Of a DNA stretch of 33,112 bases, positions 6,709 to 15,201 are shown piece after piece; position 1 is the first letter of the stretch; each line of letters begins with the position of its first letter. The notes beneath the pieces were generated by a model. The model did no database searches and had not been told where the DNA came from. It worked only from the letters and a program-made list of their open reading frames with translations. This stretch comes from an uncultured Porphyromonadaceae bacterium (GTDB taxonomy: Bacteria; Bacteroidota; Bacteroidia; Bacteroidales; Muribaculaceae), in NCBI GenBank assembly GCA_947175295.1, contig CAMWMK010000034.1, forward strand, positions 1-33,112, in the 5' to 3' direction. The position numbers and the translations under genes are program-made.

Positions 6709-6980
6709 CGGTAGGCGATGTGCTGCGCGAATGCCTTGAAAAGAGCAGCATGCAGGGGCGTCTCGATGAAGTGCGTGCCTGCGAGGCCTTCCCGCTTGTG
6801 GTGGGGAGTCACATCGCCTCAATGTGCTCGAAGCCATATATCCGAAACGGGGTGATGACCATCGGCACCTCCAACGCCTCGCTGCGTTCCGAACTCAATA
6901 TGAGCCGGGGCCGGATAGTGCGGGGCATCAACGAGGTGATGGGGAAGGATGTGGTGAAGGAATTGCTTTTTAGAAACTGA
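6687..6980 (+). CDS. DUF721 (DciA-like) protein
   Basis: This 97-residue protein is of the size, charge and fold pattern of DUF721/DciA, including the central SHIASMCSKPYIRNGVMTIG (KH-like strand) and SLRSELNMSRGRIVRGINE. DUF721 proteins commonly follow recF in Bacteroidota. DciA proteins in other phyla help load the replicative helicase DnaB, so a replication or repair role is likely. The start overlaps recF by 22 bases, indicating coupling. A later start at M22 (SSMQGRL) is possible but would remove part of the conserved region. Confidence 0.85.
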   Translation: MERRDAVTVGDVLRECLEKSSMQGRLDEVRACEAFPLVVGSHIASMCSKPYIRNGVMTIGTSNASLRSELNMSRGRIVRGINEVMGKDVVKELLFRN

Positions 6981-6989
6981 TGAAATACA

Positions 6990-7433
6990 ATGAGTGAGAA
7001 AAACGACATATTGGAGCATCTTGATGCGGAAAAGTTCCGCCATGCGGTAGCTCTGCAATTGAGATTCAACGACATCGACGTGCTCGGCCATGTCAACAAC
7101 AACGCCCAGCTCGCCCTTTTCGATGTAGGCAAGACGGAGTTCTACAATGCCCTTCGCGGCCAGCTCGCCGACTGGAGCCGGGTAGAGGCCGTGATAGTCA
7201 ATATCAACTGCACTTTCATGGAGCAGATACGTTTTACCGATCCTATGGAGGTGCGTACGCGCGTCAAGAAGATAGGGGAGAAGAGCTTCACCCTCCAGCA
7301 GATACTCCGCAATACGGAGACGGGGCGGATCTGCTCGATGTGCGAGTCGGTGATGGTGAGTGTGGATTACGCCACCAAGGCCTCGAAACCGATACCGGAG
7401 AATATCGCTGAAGGCCTGCGGAAATGGCTGTGA
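6990..7433 (+). CDS. acyl-CoA thioesterase-like hotdog-fold protein
   Basis: The 147-residue protein has the 4HBT/hotdog signature RFNDIDVLGHVNNNAQLALF at residues 25-44, with D28/D30, H34 and N36-N37 in the expected active-site region, followed by the long central helix (VGKTEFYNALRG) and the strand block INCTFMEQIRFTDPMEVRTRV. This group hydrolyses acyl-CoA or acyl-ACP thioesters in the cytosol; the acyl substrate cannot be predicted. It begins 9 bases after the DUF721 stop and is likely in the same operon. Confidence 0.85.
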   Translation: MSEKNDILEHLDAEKFRHAVALQLRFNDIDVLGHVNNNAQLALFDVGKTEFYNALRGQLADWSRVEAVIVNINCTFMEQIRFTDPMEVRTRVKKIGEKSFTLQQILRNTETGRICSMCESVMVSVDYATKASKPIPENIAEGLRKWL

Positions 7434-7517
7434 TGCGATGGGCATTGATACGTTTCCGCTTTTTGTTTGTTATAACTTATAGAAATACTGCAACAACGAT
7501 ATTTAACGAGAATAAAA

Positions 7518-8345
7518 ATGAATCAGATAGATGTCCATATCCGGATGGAGGCCTTCGGCAAGGATAGCCTGGAGGCGGAGGTGCTTGCCAATGTAGTGGC
7601 CGCACGTCTGGAGATAAGCCGGCTTATAGAAGCTGAGAAATATATGGAGGCTCTGGAGCGCACCATAGGAGCGCTGCAGCGCCTTAAAGACTTCCCCAAC
7701 CATGATGATGAAGAGTTCAAGGCTCTTCTCGTAGCCCTGATCTTCGATCTGGCGGAGATACACTACGAACTTAAAGACTTCAAGCGCAGCGAGAAGGAAC
7801 TCGATGCCCTCTTCAAGGTGCTTGATCCCCTCGTGGCCAAGAATCCCGACCGTTTCGGCCGCCTCAACATCCTTGCCATGGAGCTCTCCACCAGAATATT
7901 GCGCTCGAAGAAAAAGACCATCGATATGCTCGCACGCCAGCAGCTCAATGTGGATGCCTTGACTGAAAAGGTGAACGCCGGAATCAGCAATGCCACCGAC
8001 CGTCTGGTGGATTCGCTATGCAATGTAGGGCGCCTGCTCGCATCGTCGGGCGACTACCGCGAGGCCATGAAGTTCTTCTCAGAGGCCATCCGCATCTCGA
8101 AGAAGCGTACCGGCAAGGTGAATAAGAAGGAGATCAAGATGACGGCTGAGATGGCAGAGATCATGATCCGTGTCAAGTCTATGCGTCCCCGCGCCGAGCG
8201 TCTGCTCGACGCCGTTCTGCCGCACGCCATAGCTCAGGGTGAGACCGAACTCGAGCACGAGATCCAGACGCTCAAGGAGATGATAAAGCTGCAGGAAGGC
8301 ATGAAGGTGTCGTGGCTCAGCGCGTTCCGTACGAAAAAGGCTTGA
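7518..8345 (+). CDS. alpha-helical TPR-like protein upstream of ribH
   Basis: The 275-residue soluble protein is almost entirely helical, with TPR-like pairs such as residues 30-55 (EISRLIEAEKYMEALERTIG), 70-100 (ALIFDLAEIHYELKDFKRSE) and 160-195 (NVGRLLASSGDYREAMKFFS then EAIRISKKR). There is no signal peptide, so it is cytosolic. TPR repeats mediate protein contacts; the partner is unknown. The 84-base gap before it (7434-7517) is AT-rich and holds TTTG at 7466-7469, but the downstream -7 box is not clear. The spacer after it is a heptamer repeat leading directly to ribH. Confidence 0.7.
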   Translation: MNQIDVHIRMEAFGKDSLEAEVLANVVAARLEISRLIEAEKYMEALERTIGALQRLKDFPNHDDEEFKALLVALIFDLAEIHYELKDFKRSEKELDALFKVLDPLVAKNPDRFGRLNILAMELSTRILRSKKKTIDMLARQQLNVDALTEKVNAGISNATDRLVDSLCNVGRLLASSGDYREAMKFFSEAIRISKKRTGKVNKKEIKMTAEMAEIMIRVKSMRPRAERLLDAVLPHAIAQGETELEHEIQTLKEMIKLQEGMKVSWLSAFRTKKA

Positions 8346-8346
8346 G

Positions 8347-8417
8347 TTTTTACGTTTTACGTTTTGCGTTAGACGTTTTACGTTGACGTTTTTAGGTTTT
8401 ACGATTTAAGTTTTGAA
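8347..8417 (+). repeat. degenerate TTTTACG heptamer array between the TPR gene and ribH
   Basis: The 75-base spacer is almost wholly a run of about ten copies of a 7-base unit: TTTTTACG, TTTTACG, TTTTGCG, TTAGACG, TTTTACG, TTGACG, TTTTTAGG, TTTTACG, ATTTAAG, TTTTGAA. Three later copies are exact TTTTACG (8355-8361, 8376-8382, 8397-8403). The array ends 3 bases before the ribH ATG, so it forms the ribH translation-initiation region, and changes in copy number could alter expression. Confidence 0.8.
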
Positions 8418-8420
8418 TTT

Positions 8421-8912
8421 ATGTCTACGATACTGAATACTGAGGGATCCCTGCTCGAGATTCCCGAACTGCATGATAAGGAAAACTTTCGGGTGGCTAT
8501 AGTGACTGCCGATTGGAACAGCCAGGTCAACGACCGTCTGCTCGCCGGAGCCCTTGAGGTGTTTGAAAAAGCCGGCCTCAAGGAGTCGATGGTGGAGCAA
8601 TACCGGGTGCCCGGAGCTGTGGAGCTCGTCTATGCCGCCGCCCGCATCATCAAGAGTCCGAAGAGATACAATGCTGTAGTGGCTATCGGCACAGTCATCC
8701 GCGGCGATACTCCGCACTTCGACTATGTGTGCTCCCAGGCTGCCGACGGCATATGCCGCCTCAACTGCCAGGGCGAAGTGCCTGTCATCTTCGGAGTGCT
8801 GACCGTCAACAACCTTCAGGAGGCCCTCGACCGCGCTGGAGGGAAGTTGGGCAACAAGGGCGCCGAGGCTGCTGTGGCAGCCCTGAGGATGGGTAGTTTC
8901 CTGAGAATCTAA
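8421..8912 (+). CDS. ribH: 6,7-dimethyl-8-ribityllumazine synthase
   Basis: RibH condenses 5-amino-6-ribitylaminouracil with 3,4-dihydroxy-2-butanone 4-phosphate in the penultimate step of riboflavin synthesis and assembles into pentamers or capsids. The 163-residue protein has the substrate-binding ADWNSQVNDRLLAGAL (30-45), the PGAVELV loop (64-70), GTVIRGDTPHFDYVC (90-104) with catalytic H99, and GVLTVNNLQEALDRAGG, all hallmarks of the family. Length is normal. No other riboflavin gene or FMN riboswitch is present, so ribH stands apart from the pathway genes. The repeat array lies immediately upstream of the start. Confidence 0.95.
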   Translation: MSTILNTEGSLLEIPELHDKENFRVAIVTADWNSQVNDRLLAGALEVFEKAGLKESMVEQYRVPGAVELVYAAARIIKSPKRYNAVVAIGTVIRGDTPHFDYVCSQAADGICRLNCQGEVPVIFGVLTVNNLQEALDRAGGKLGNKGAEAAVAALRMGSFLRI

Positions 8913-8953
8913 GGATAATATATTAGTTTTAAACCAAAATATACCTGTGGATT

Positions 8954-10252
8954 ATGAAGAAACTCAGCTATAGCCTTCTCGCTGTCCTGACCCTGCTTTT
9001 CGTGGCTGTCGGCTGCTCCAAAAGCTCGGGAAGCGACGATGCGGTCTCACTGCTGCGCACGGTGCCTGCCGACGCTTCAAGCGTAGTGCTGGTAAATATC
9101 GCCCATACGGTGGAGAGTTTTGGAGGAAGCACCGACGGCTCATCTGTAGCCTTGCCCGACGACCTTCTCAAGGCAATCAATGCAAGCGAGGCCATCAAGC
9201 TTGAAGACAAACAGCGCTTCAAGGAGATATGCGCCGGGGAGACTGGAATCGCCATGAGCACGGTAGCCTACTTCTCGGCTGCCCGAAGCTATTTTACAGG
9301 CCTTCTCAACGACCCGGATAAATTCATAGCTTACGTGGAGAAGCAGACCGGCTCTAAGGCTGAAGAAGAAGGGGATGCAAAGACCATCGGCAATGTCGCC
9401 GTGATAGGCAATCAGTTCTGGGCCTGCGTCACGGGTCGGCCGGACGCCGACCAGCTGAAATACTACGGGCAGCTCAATGAGAAGCAAAGCTATGTCTCGG
9501 CCGATGCTTCGAAGCTCCTTCTTGAAAGCGACAAGGTGATGACATACGTAGCGGATGTCGACCGCACTATAAGCTTTCTGCCCAACAGCATGTATATGAA
9601 GATGGCCTCTTCTCTTATCTTCAACGATATGGCCTATATCGCAGGGAGCGCGGACATAAAGAAAAACACCATCAGCGCCTACGCCAACATACTCAACTCA
9701 GATATGAAGCCCGCCGAGCTCCTTCTCCCGGTGGAGAAGATCGACGATTCGGTGCTTAAGTCGTTTGGCAAGGGGGGCGATATATTTTTCGCGGCGGCGA
9801 TTCCTAAGAAACTCACCAAGAAGATCAAAGACGCCGCAGGCTCCTTCCTTGGAGGGAAGAACAATCCTGTGCTTGGCCTGCTCGAAGCCATTGACGGCAC
9901 TGTAGCGGTGCGTGCCGCATCCGGATTAAGTGACGCCGAGGGTATAATACAGACTACAGGCAAGGATTTTTCCAACTTTTCAGATGTGCTTCAGAATTAT
10001 TTCGGCGTGACCGTCACCCGAAACGGAGACACACTTACCGTAGTGCGCGGCAGCAAGGACTTCTCCGGCTACATCACTCCCGAGCAGGCCGCCGACATGC
10101 TGAAGGGAGCCTGGGTCGGATTCGTCACCAATGGAGTGATCGCGCGCAATGTGACCGGAGTAGCCAAACTGAGCGTCGACGGAAAAAGCCTTCGTCTCGA
10201 CATGGAGGCTGACGGTGGAGTGGATGCATTGCTTAACATGGTTTTGAGATGA
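8954..10252 (+). CDS. DUF4836 family lipoprotein
   Basis: The 432-residue protein begins with a lipoprotein signal peptide (hydrophobic residues 7-18, lipidated C21 in VAVGCSKSS), so it is anchored to an envelope membrane. The following LLRTVPADASSVVLVNIAHT is typical of Bacteroidota DUF4836 proteins, which have no known biochemical activity. Two similar halves are suggested by recurring short repeats about disruption of small hydrophobic strands, but I cannot confirm a duplication. Its stop overlaps the ABC ATPase start (ATGA), so it may be an accessory of that transporter. Confidence 0.75.
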   Translation: MKKLSYSLLAVLTLLFVAVGCSKSSGSDDAVSLLRTVPADASSVVLVNIAHTVESFGGSTDGSSVALPDDLLKAINASEAIKLEDKQRFKEICAGETGIAMSTVAYFSAARSYFTGLLNDPDKFIAYVEKQTGSKAEEEGDAKTIGNVAVIGNQFWACVTGRPDADQLKYYGQLNEKQSYVSADASKLLLESDKVMTYVADVDRTISFLPNSMYMKMASSLIFNDMAYIAGSADIKKNTISAYANILNSDMKPAELLLPVEKIDDSVLKSFGKGGDIFFAAAIPKKLTKKIKDAAGSFLGGKNNPVLGLLEAIDGTVAVRAASGLSDAEGIIQTTGKDFSNFSDVLQNYFGVTVTRNGDTLTVVRGSKDFSGYITPEQAADMLKGAWVGFVTNGVIARNVTGVAKLSVDGKSLRLDMEADGGVDALLNMVLR

Positions 10253-10905
10253 CCGCACATATAGAAGAGATCACTCTCGACTCCCTCCTCCCGCGCGTTT
10301 TCGCCCGGGAGGAGTTGCCGTATTCTGAGGTGTGGCGCCGTAAGGTCTCGTTTCGTCGAGGAGGCCGCTATCTCGTGGAGTCGGCCAGCGGCGGCGGAAA
10401 GTCGAGTCTGGCCGCCTTCATCACGGGAGCGCGCCGCGACTACGAAGGGAAGCTTCTGTTTGACTCCAGAGATGCCTCGACGCTCAGCATCGCCGACTGG
10501 CAGGAGCTGCGGCGCAGCCACATCGCATATCTGCCGCAGGAACTCTCCCTCTTTTCAGAACTTTCCGCTATCGACAACATAATGCTCAAGGCTGAGATAT
10601 GCGGCGACACCGACATGGACCGGGTGGAATCCTGGATGGAACGCCTCGGCATCACTTTCCGCCGCGACTATCCCGTTGGCAGGCTCTCGATAGGGCAGCA
10701 GCAGCGGGTAGCGCTTATCCGCAGTCTATGCCAGCCCTTCGACTTCTTACTGCTCGACGAGCCTGTAAGCCATCTCGACGAAGGAAACAACCGTATTGCC
10801 GCCCGCATCGTGGAGGAGGAGACGGCCCGGCAGGGCGCCGCCGTCATCGCTTTCTCCGTTGGCAATCCCATTATGATTGAAAATCCCGAAAAACTGAATC
10901 TCTGA
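10249..10905 (+). CDS. ABC transporter ATP-binding protein with atypical catalytic motifs
   Basis: The 218-residue ATPase has Walker A SASGGGKSS (45-53), Q-loop YLPQE (94-98), signature LSIGQ (146-150), Walker B FLLLDE (166-171) and D-loop SHLD (174-177), the order seen in LolD/MacB/FtsE-type ATPases. Two substitutions stand out. The first Gly of Walker A is Ser (S45 in place of GxxGxGKS), and the switch His after the last strand is replaced (FSVGN at 202-206, Val at the His position). These could slow hydrolysis or mark a divergent partner of the permease that starts at the overlapping TGATG. It lies downstream of the DUF4836 lipoprotein with an ATGA overlap. Confidence 0.85.
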   Translation: MTAHIEEITLDSLLPRVFAREELPYSEVWRRKVSFRRGGRYLVESASGGGKSSLAAFITGARRDYEGKLLFDSRDASTLSIADWQELRRSHIAYLPQELSLFSELSAIDNIMLKAEICGDTDMDRVESWMERLGITFRRDYPVGRLSIGQQQRVALIRSLCQPFDFLLLDEPVSHLDEGNNRIAARIVEEETARQGAAVIAFSVGNPIMIENPEKLNL

Positions 10906-12113
10906 TGGGTCTCATAGCAAAGCTTCTAAGAAAGAACACTTCTCCGGCCCGCCTCGTGGGCTTCGCGCTCTCCAACTTCATAGGTCTGCTCATCATAGGG
11001 GGAGCGGTGATGTTTTATGTCGATTCCCGTGGAATATGGGATGATGACGAAAGCGTCATAAACACGGATTTCCTTGTAGTCAACAAGAAAGTGACGTCTG
11101 CCAGCACGCTCGGCGACCGGGAATCGACCCGCTTCTCAGAGTCGGATGTGGCCGACCTCAAGGCTCAGCCCTGGGTCAGGAGGGTAGGGGAGTTCAGCGC
11201 CTCCGACTTCCGCGTCTACGCATCGGTCAGCCAGGGAGGGCGGGGCATGGAGACAGCCCTGTTTTTCGAGTCGGTGCCTGATTCATTCGTAGATCTGCCG
11301 CAGTCCGCCTGGCGGTTCGAGCCGGGCCAGACGGTGGTGCCTGTCATGATTCCGAAAGACTATCTTGCGCTCTATAATTTCGGCTTCGCCGGATCCGCGG
11401 GTCTTCCCCAGCTCAGCGAGCAGCTAATATCGGGAATTCCCCTGAAGCTATATATGCGCAGTGAAGACGGCCGGCGCACCCTGCAGCTTGAGGGCCGCAT
11501 AGCTGGGTTCAGCAACCGGCTGAATACCGTGCTCGTCCCCGATGCCTTCATGCGCTATGCCAATTCGGAGCTCGGCGACGGGGGCCACTCCGCTCCCTCG
11601 CGCCTCATAGTGGATGTCTCTTCCCCGGGCGATGTCGCTATAGCTGACTATCTTTCCTCCCATGGCCTGGAAGTGGCCGGCGATAAGTCAGGCAGTTCGG
11701 CGGCCTATCTGCTGAAGGTGGTAGTAGGCATAGTTATGGCGGTCGGTGGCCTGATCACGCTTCTTTCCCTCTTCGTACTGATGCTTTCCGTCTCCCTGCT
11801 TATGGAGAAGAACCGCCTGGTGATCCATCGTCTGCTGATGCTCGGCGCTCCTCTCCGGAAGGTAGGCGCGCCATACTCCTCCATGATCATGCTGGGATGC
11901 GGAGCCGCGTGGCTGCTTTCAGCAGTGGCGTTGGTGGCATTGCGGTCGCTCTATGCCGGGGCTCTTGAAGGACTCGGAGCATCCTCCGGAGGTATGCTTT
12001 GGGGTGCCGGGGTAGCCGGTGTCCTTGCATTGGTTGTGGCGGCGGTCAATTACGTGGCCGTCAGCCGTAAGGTAAAGTCAGCCTGGGGCCTCAGGATAAG
12101 CGATGCGGAATAG
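10905..12113 (+). CDS. FtsX/MacB-type ABC transporter permease
   Basis: The 402-residue protein has one N-terminal transmembrane segment (about 17-39), a periplasmic domain of about 220 residues, and three C-terminal segments near residues 270-298, 322-345 and 360-385. The loop MEKNRLVIHRLLMLGAPLRKV before TM3 is typical of FtsX-like permeases. It starts one base inside the ATPase stop codon (TGATG), so the two make one transporter. FtsX/LolC/MacB permeases act mechanically on periplasmic or membrane substrates such as lipoproteins or antibiotics; the substrate here is unknown. Confidence 0.8.
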   Translation: MGLIAKLLRKNTSPARLVGFALSNFIGLLIIGGAVMFYVDSRGIWDDDESVINTDFLVVNKKVTSASTLGDRESTRFSESDVADLKAQPWVRRVGEFSASDFRVYASVSQGGRGMETALFFESVPDSFVDLPQSAWRFEPGQTVVPVMIPKDYLALYNFGFAGSAGLPQLSEQLISGIPLKLYMRSEDGRRTLQLEGRIAGFSNRLNTVLVPDAFMRYANSELGDGGHSAPSRLIVDVSSPGDVAIADYLSSHGLEVAGDKSGSSAAYLLKVVVGIVMAVGGLITLLSLFVLMLSVSLLMEKNRLVIHRLLMLGAPLRKVGAPYSSMIMLGCGAAWLLSAVALVALRSLYAGALEGLGASSGGMLWGAGVAGVLALVVAAVNYVAVSRKVKSAWGLRISDAE

Positions 12114-12477
12114 GAGGATCATCTGGACAGTGTCGGTTGTGGCGCTTATGGCTTTGCTTGCGGCGGCCTACTACTTCTTCGATCCGATGGAGGCGCGTTG
12201 GATGCCTAAGTGTATCTGGAAAGCCGCCACCGGCACCGACTGTCCGGGGTGCGGCTCGCAGAGGATGGCACATGCGCTGATGCATGGCGATCTGCCTGCT
12301 GCGTGGCGTGCGAATGCCTATGCCCTTTGCATGCTGCCCGTAGTAGGAGGGTTGCTGTCGTTGGAGTTTTTCAGGGAAAGCCATCCCCGTGTCTACGGAG
12401 CCGTGCATTCTCCTGCGGTGATCTGGGTTTTGGGCGCTTCGGTGTTTATATGGTGGATTCTCCGCAATCTGGGCTAA
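12103..12477 (+). CDS. DUF2752 small membrane protein
   Basis: The 124-residue protein has N-terminal (7-24), central (about 68-85) and C-terminal (about 100-122) hydrophobic segments and the DUF2752 core PKCIWKAATGTDCPGCGSQR followed by MAHALMHGDLPAAWRANAY. The CPGCG motif is the family hallmark; function is unknown. It overlaps the permease by 11 bases and is therefore translated with it. Confidence 0.85.
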   Translation: MRNRRIIWTVSVVALMALLAAAYYFFDPMEARWMPKCIWKAATGTDCPGCGSQRMAHALMHGDLPAAWRANAYALCMLPVVGGLLSLEFFRESHPRVYGAVHSPAVIWVLGASVFIWWILRNLG

Positions 12478-12562
12478 CTGTTTGGCGGTTTCTGTGTTTA
12501 AGTGTTTAGGAGGGAATATTGGATAATCGGTTAATTATTTGATTTAGTGTTCTGATAGATAT

Positions 12563-13804
12563 ATGGACGATCTGAAAGAAGGGACTGTCGGCAGTCAGTC
12601 CGGGCGAAAGGGTGGTTTTCCTCGGTGGGGTTTTCTCCTCATCGGAGTTATTGTCGTGGCTGGCCTGTCGGTCTGGCTTTTGCTGTGTCGTCCGGCGGCG
12701 TCTCCTGATTCCATTCCGGAGGTCGGCGTTGCGGTGGCGGATACGTCCCGTCTTGACGTATACGAGGAGTTTGAGGGAAGTATCCGTGCTCGCCAGTCGG
12801 TGGAAGTGACGGCGCGCGTCGAGGGTATTCTTGAGAAGATGCTCTTCAGGGAGGGCAGCTATGTGGAGAAGGGCCAGACCCTTTTCGTGATCGACCCTCG
12901 GCTATATCAGGCACACGTAGACCGTGCGCATGCCCAGCTCGACCGCGCGAAGGCCTTGAAGAATAAGGCCGACCGCGACCTCAGCCGCATTCGTCCGCTT
13001 TATAATCAGAAGGCGGCTTCCCAGCTCGACCTTGACAATGCAGAGGCGGCTGTGGAGTGTGCTGAAGCGGAGGTGGAGATATGCAGGGTCGACCTTCTTG
13101 AGGCGCAGGTCACACTCGGCTATACCCGCGTTGCCGCTCCCATATCGGGCTATATATCCGAGCGTATGGTCGATGTAGGCGCCCTCGTCGGACCAGGCGG
13201 GAAGTCATTGCTCGCCACTATAGTGAGGAGCGACACGGTGATGGTGGATTTTTCCATGACTTCGCTTGAATACTTCAAAAGCAGAGACCGCCATGTCGAT
13301 TTCTGCTGTGAGGAGGATGAGGACTGTCTTGATAAGCTTCCGTCCTGTGTCAGCATAACTCTTGCCGACGGCAGTGTGTATCCCTATAAAGGATTGGTGG
13401 ATTTTGCCGATCCTATGGTGGATACGGCTACGGGCACAGTTTCGGTGCGGGCCGAGATGCCGAATCCCGATGGGTTGCTGCTCCCCGGAGAGAAGACCAA
13501 GGTCAAGGTGCTGATCGATGTTCTAGAAGGAGTCATGACGGTGCCTTCGGTTGCCGTGCGTGGTGAAAGGGGCAGCTATTATGTCTATGTCGTGTCGGCC
13601 GATGGCGTTGTCACGAAGCGTCCGGTGGCTGTCGGCTCCAAGTCAGGGAGGTGGATTGCAGTCAAGGATGGTCTCGCCCCGGGCGAGAGGGTGGCTGTAG
13701 ATGGATTCGAGGCTCTTGCAAAGGCTAAGGTCGTGAAGCCGGTCGGCGTGCCGGCTGATTCCGACCGTAAAAATGCGGCTATGCCGTCGGAGGATAGGAA
13801 ATGA
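12563..13804 (+). CDS. periplasmic adaptor (membrane fusion protein) of a tripartite efflux system
   Basis: The 413-residue AcrA/HlyD-type adaptor has a membrane anchor near residues 22-43, a lipoyl half-motif (EVTARVEGILEKMLFREGSY), a coiled-coil hairpin at about 115-170 (QAHVDRAHAQLDRAKALKNK and LYNQKAASQLDLDNAEAAVE), the second lipoyl half (VAAPISGYISERMVDVGALV), a beta-barrel (VMVDFSMTSLEYF) and a membrane-proximal domain (VPSVAVRGERGSYYVYVV). It bridges an inner-membrane pump to an outer-membrane channel. Its sequence looks like RND-type adaptors, but the next gene (4-base overlap) is the channel and no RND pump is encoded nearby. It follows the DUF2752 gene by 85 bases. Confidence 0.9.
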   Translation: MDDLKEGTVGSQSGRKGGFPRWGFLLIGVIVVAGLSVWLLLCRPAASPDSIPEVGVAVADTSRLDVYEEFEGSIRARQSVEVTARVEGILEKMLFREGSYVEKGQTLFVIDPRLYQAHVDRAHAQLDRAKALKNKADRDLSRIRPLYNQKAASQLDLDNAEAAVECAEAEVEICRVDLLEAQVTLGYTRVAAPISGYISERMVDVGALVGPGGKSLLATIVRSDTVMVDFSMTSLEYFKSRDRHVDFCCEEDEDCLDKLPSCVSITLADGSVYPYKGLVDFADPMVDTATGTVSVRAEMPNPDGLLLPGEKTKVKVLIDVLEGVMTVPSVAVRGERGSYYVYVVSADGVVTKRPVAVGSKSGRWIAVKDGLAPGERVAVDGFEALAKAKVVKPVGVPADSDRKNAAMPSEDRK

Positions 13805-15201
13805 AATGGATGGCGACTTTATTTGCGGCTATGCTCATGTCGCTGGCCGCGTGTTCGGGCGTGAAGGGCCTGAAGGAGCCGTATGTGTATAATTACGGTG
13901 ATTTCTCCAAGATAGACTATGTAGACTCCCTGTGTCTTGCCGACCTGGAGTGGTGGAAGTTCTATTCCGACTCCACTCTTTGCTCGCTTCTCGAGAGGGT
14001 AGTCTCCAACAACCGCGATCTGCTCAAGTCGGAGGCGCGTATGGAGCAGCTCAGACAGCTCTACGGCATTTCGAAGACCAATCTTCTTCCCGAGATAGGC
14101 TTCGACGTGTCGGCTGAATATGAGACCATCGATCATAGTGGCAAAGGGGCTGCTACGAGCCCTACGTATGGCGTAAAGTTTCCTATGTCGTGGGAAATCA
14201 ACCTGTGGGGTTCTCAGATATGGGCCCGAAGGGGAGCCGAGGCCGAGTATAAGGCCTCGGTGGAAGACAGCCGTGCCTTGAAGATGGAGTTGATAGCCGA
14301 AACAGCGGAGGCCTACTATACCCTCATGGCGCTGGAAAACGAGCTGACTATCGTACACCGCACCATGGATACTCGGGAGGAATCCGTGCGTATCGCCAAA
14401 CTGCGCTATGAAGGAGGACTTACTTCTGAGATGCTCTACAATCAGACGTTGGTGGAGTATTCGTCGGCGGCCGCACTGGTGCCGCAGCTGGAGCAGAGGT
14501 GGTATGAGACGCGCGACAGGCTTACGCTGCTGATGGGAGAGGTGCCTCACGATATCGACCGGATAGGGAAACTTCCGCAGGCCTTCGTCGGTCCGGAAAA
14601 GCTTCCTGCCGGAATGCCGTCCGACCTGCTGAAGCGTCGCCCAGACATCCGGGCCGCCGAGCAGCGGCTGAATGCCGCGCGTGCCGACGTAGGCATGGCC
14701 TATGCCGACCGTTTCCCATCGTTCCGTATCAGTCTGCTTCCCGGTCTTGACAACGATGCTCTGTCGAGATTCCTGAAATCCCCTTACAACGATGTAATCG
14801 GTTCGCTGGCGGGTCCGCTCATCGACTTCGGGCGCAGAAAGAAGAAATACAAGGCGTCGTTGGCGGCTTATGAAGAAGCCCGTCTTGACTATGAGGACGT
14901 TGTGCTCAGGTCCTTTACGGAGGTCAACACCATCCTCCATACCTACTACCATGTGCAGGAATCCTTCTACCGCACCAAGGAGCTGCGCGATGCTTCGGCG
15001 GAGTATATGCAGCTGGCACAGCTGCAGTTCCGCGCCGGCACCATCAACTACATAGATGTACTTGACGCCCAGCGTAGCTACTTCGACGCCCAGATATCCT
15101 TCTCCAACGCGGTCCGCGACCAATACCTTGCCCTTGTAAGCATCTACAAGGCCCTCGGAGGCGGCTGGCGCACACCCAATCCCACTCCTGATGCTTTTTG
15201 A
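13801..15201 (+). CDS. TolC/NodT-type outer membrane efflux lipoprotein
   Basis: The 466-residue protein has a lipobox (SLAACSG, C18) and the outer-membrane efflux architecture: WWKFYSDSTLCSLLERVVSN, two OEP repeats with helical barrels, the RRPDIRAAEQRLNAARADVG motif (about 280-300), GPLIDFGRR and the C-terminal DAQRSYFDAQISFSNAVRDQ. It forms a trimeric channel through the outer membrane and periplasm. Its ATG overlaps the adaptor stop (ATGA), giving an adaptor-channel pair. Confidence 0.9.
   Translation: MKWMATLFAAMLMSLAACSGVKGLKEPYVYNYGDFSKIDYVDSLCLADLEWWKFYSDSTLCSLLERVVSNNRDLLKSEARMEQLRQLYGISKTNLLPEIGFDVSAEYETIDHSGKGAATSPTYGVKFPMSWEINLWGSQIWARRGAEAEYKASVEDSRALKMELIAETAEAYYTLMALENELTIVHRTMDTREESVRIAKLRYEGGLTSEMLYNQTLVEYSSAAALVPQLEQRWYETRDRLTLLMGEVPHDIDRIGKLPQAFVGPEKLPAGMPSDLLKRRPDIRAAEQRLNAARADVGMAYADRFPSFRISLLPGLDNDALSRFLKSPYNDVIGSLAGPLIDFGRRKKKYKASLAAYEEARLDYEDVVLRSFTEVNTILHTYYHVQESFYRTKELRDASAEYMQLAQLQFRAGTINYIDVLDAQRSYFDAQISFSNAVRDQYLALVSIYKALGGGWRTPNPTPDAF

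Noticed and set aside
5728-6837. 369-residue minus-strand open frame opposite recF
   Set aside because: A shadow of the GC-rich recF codons; its translation lacks motifs while recF has all hallmarks. The long minus-strand frame at 13819-15123 opposite the efflux channel is rejected for the same reason.
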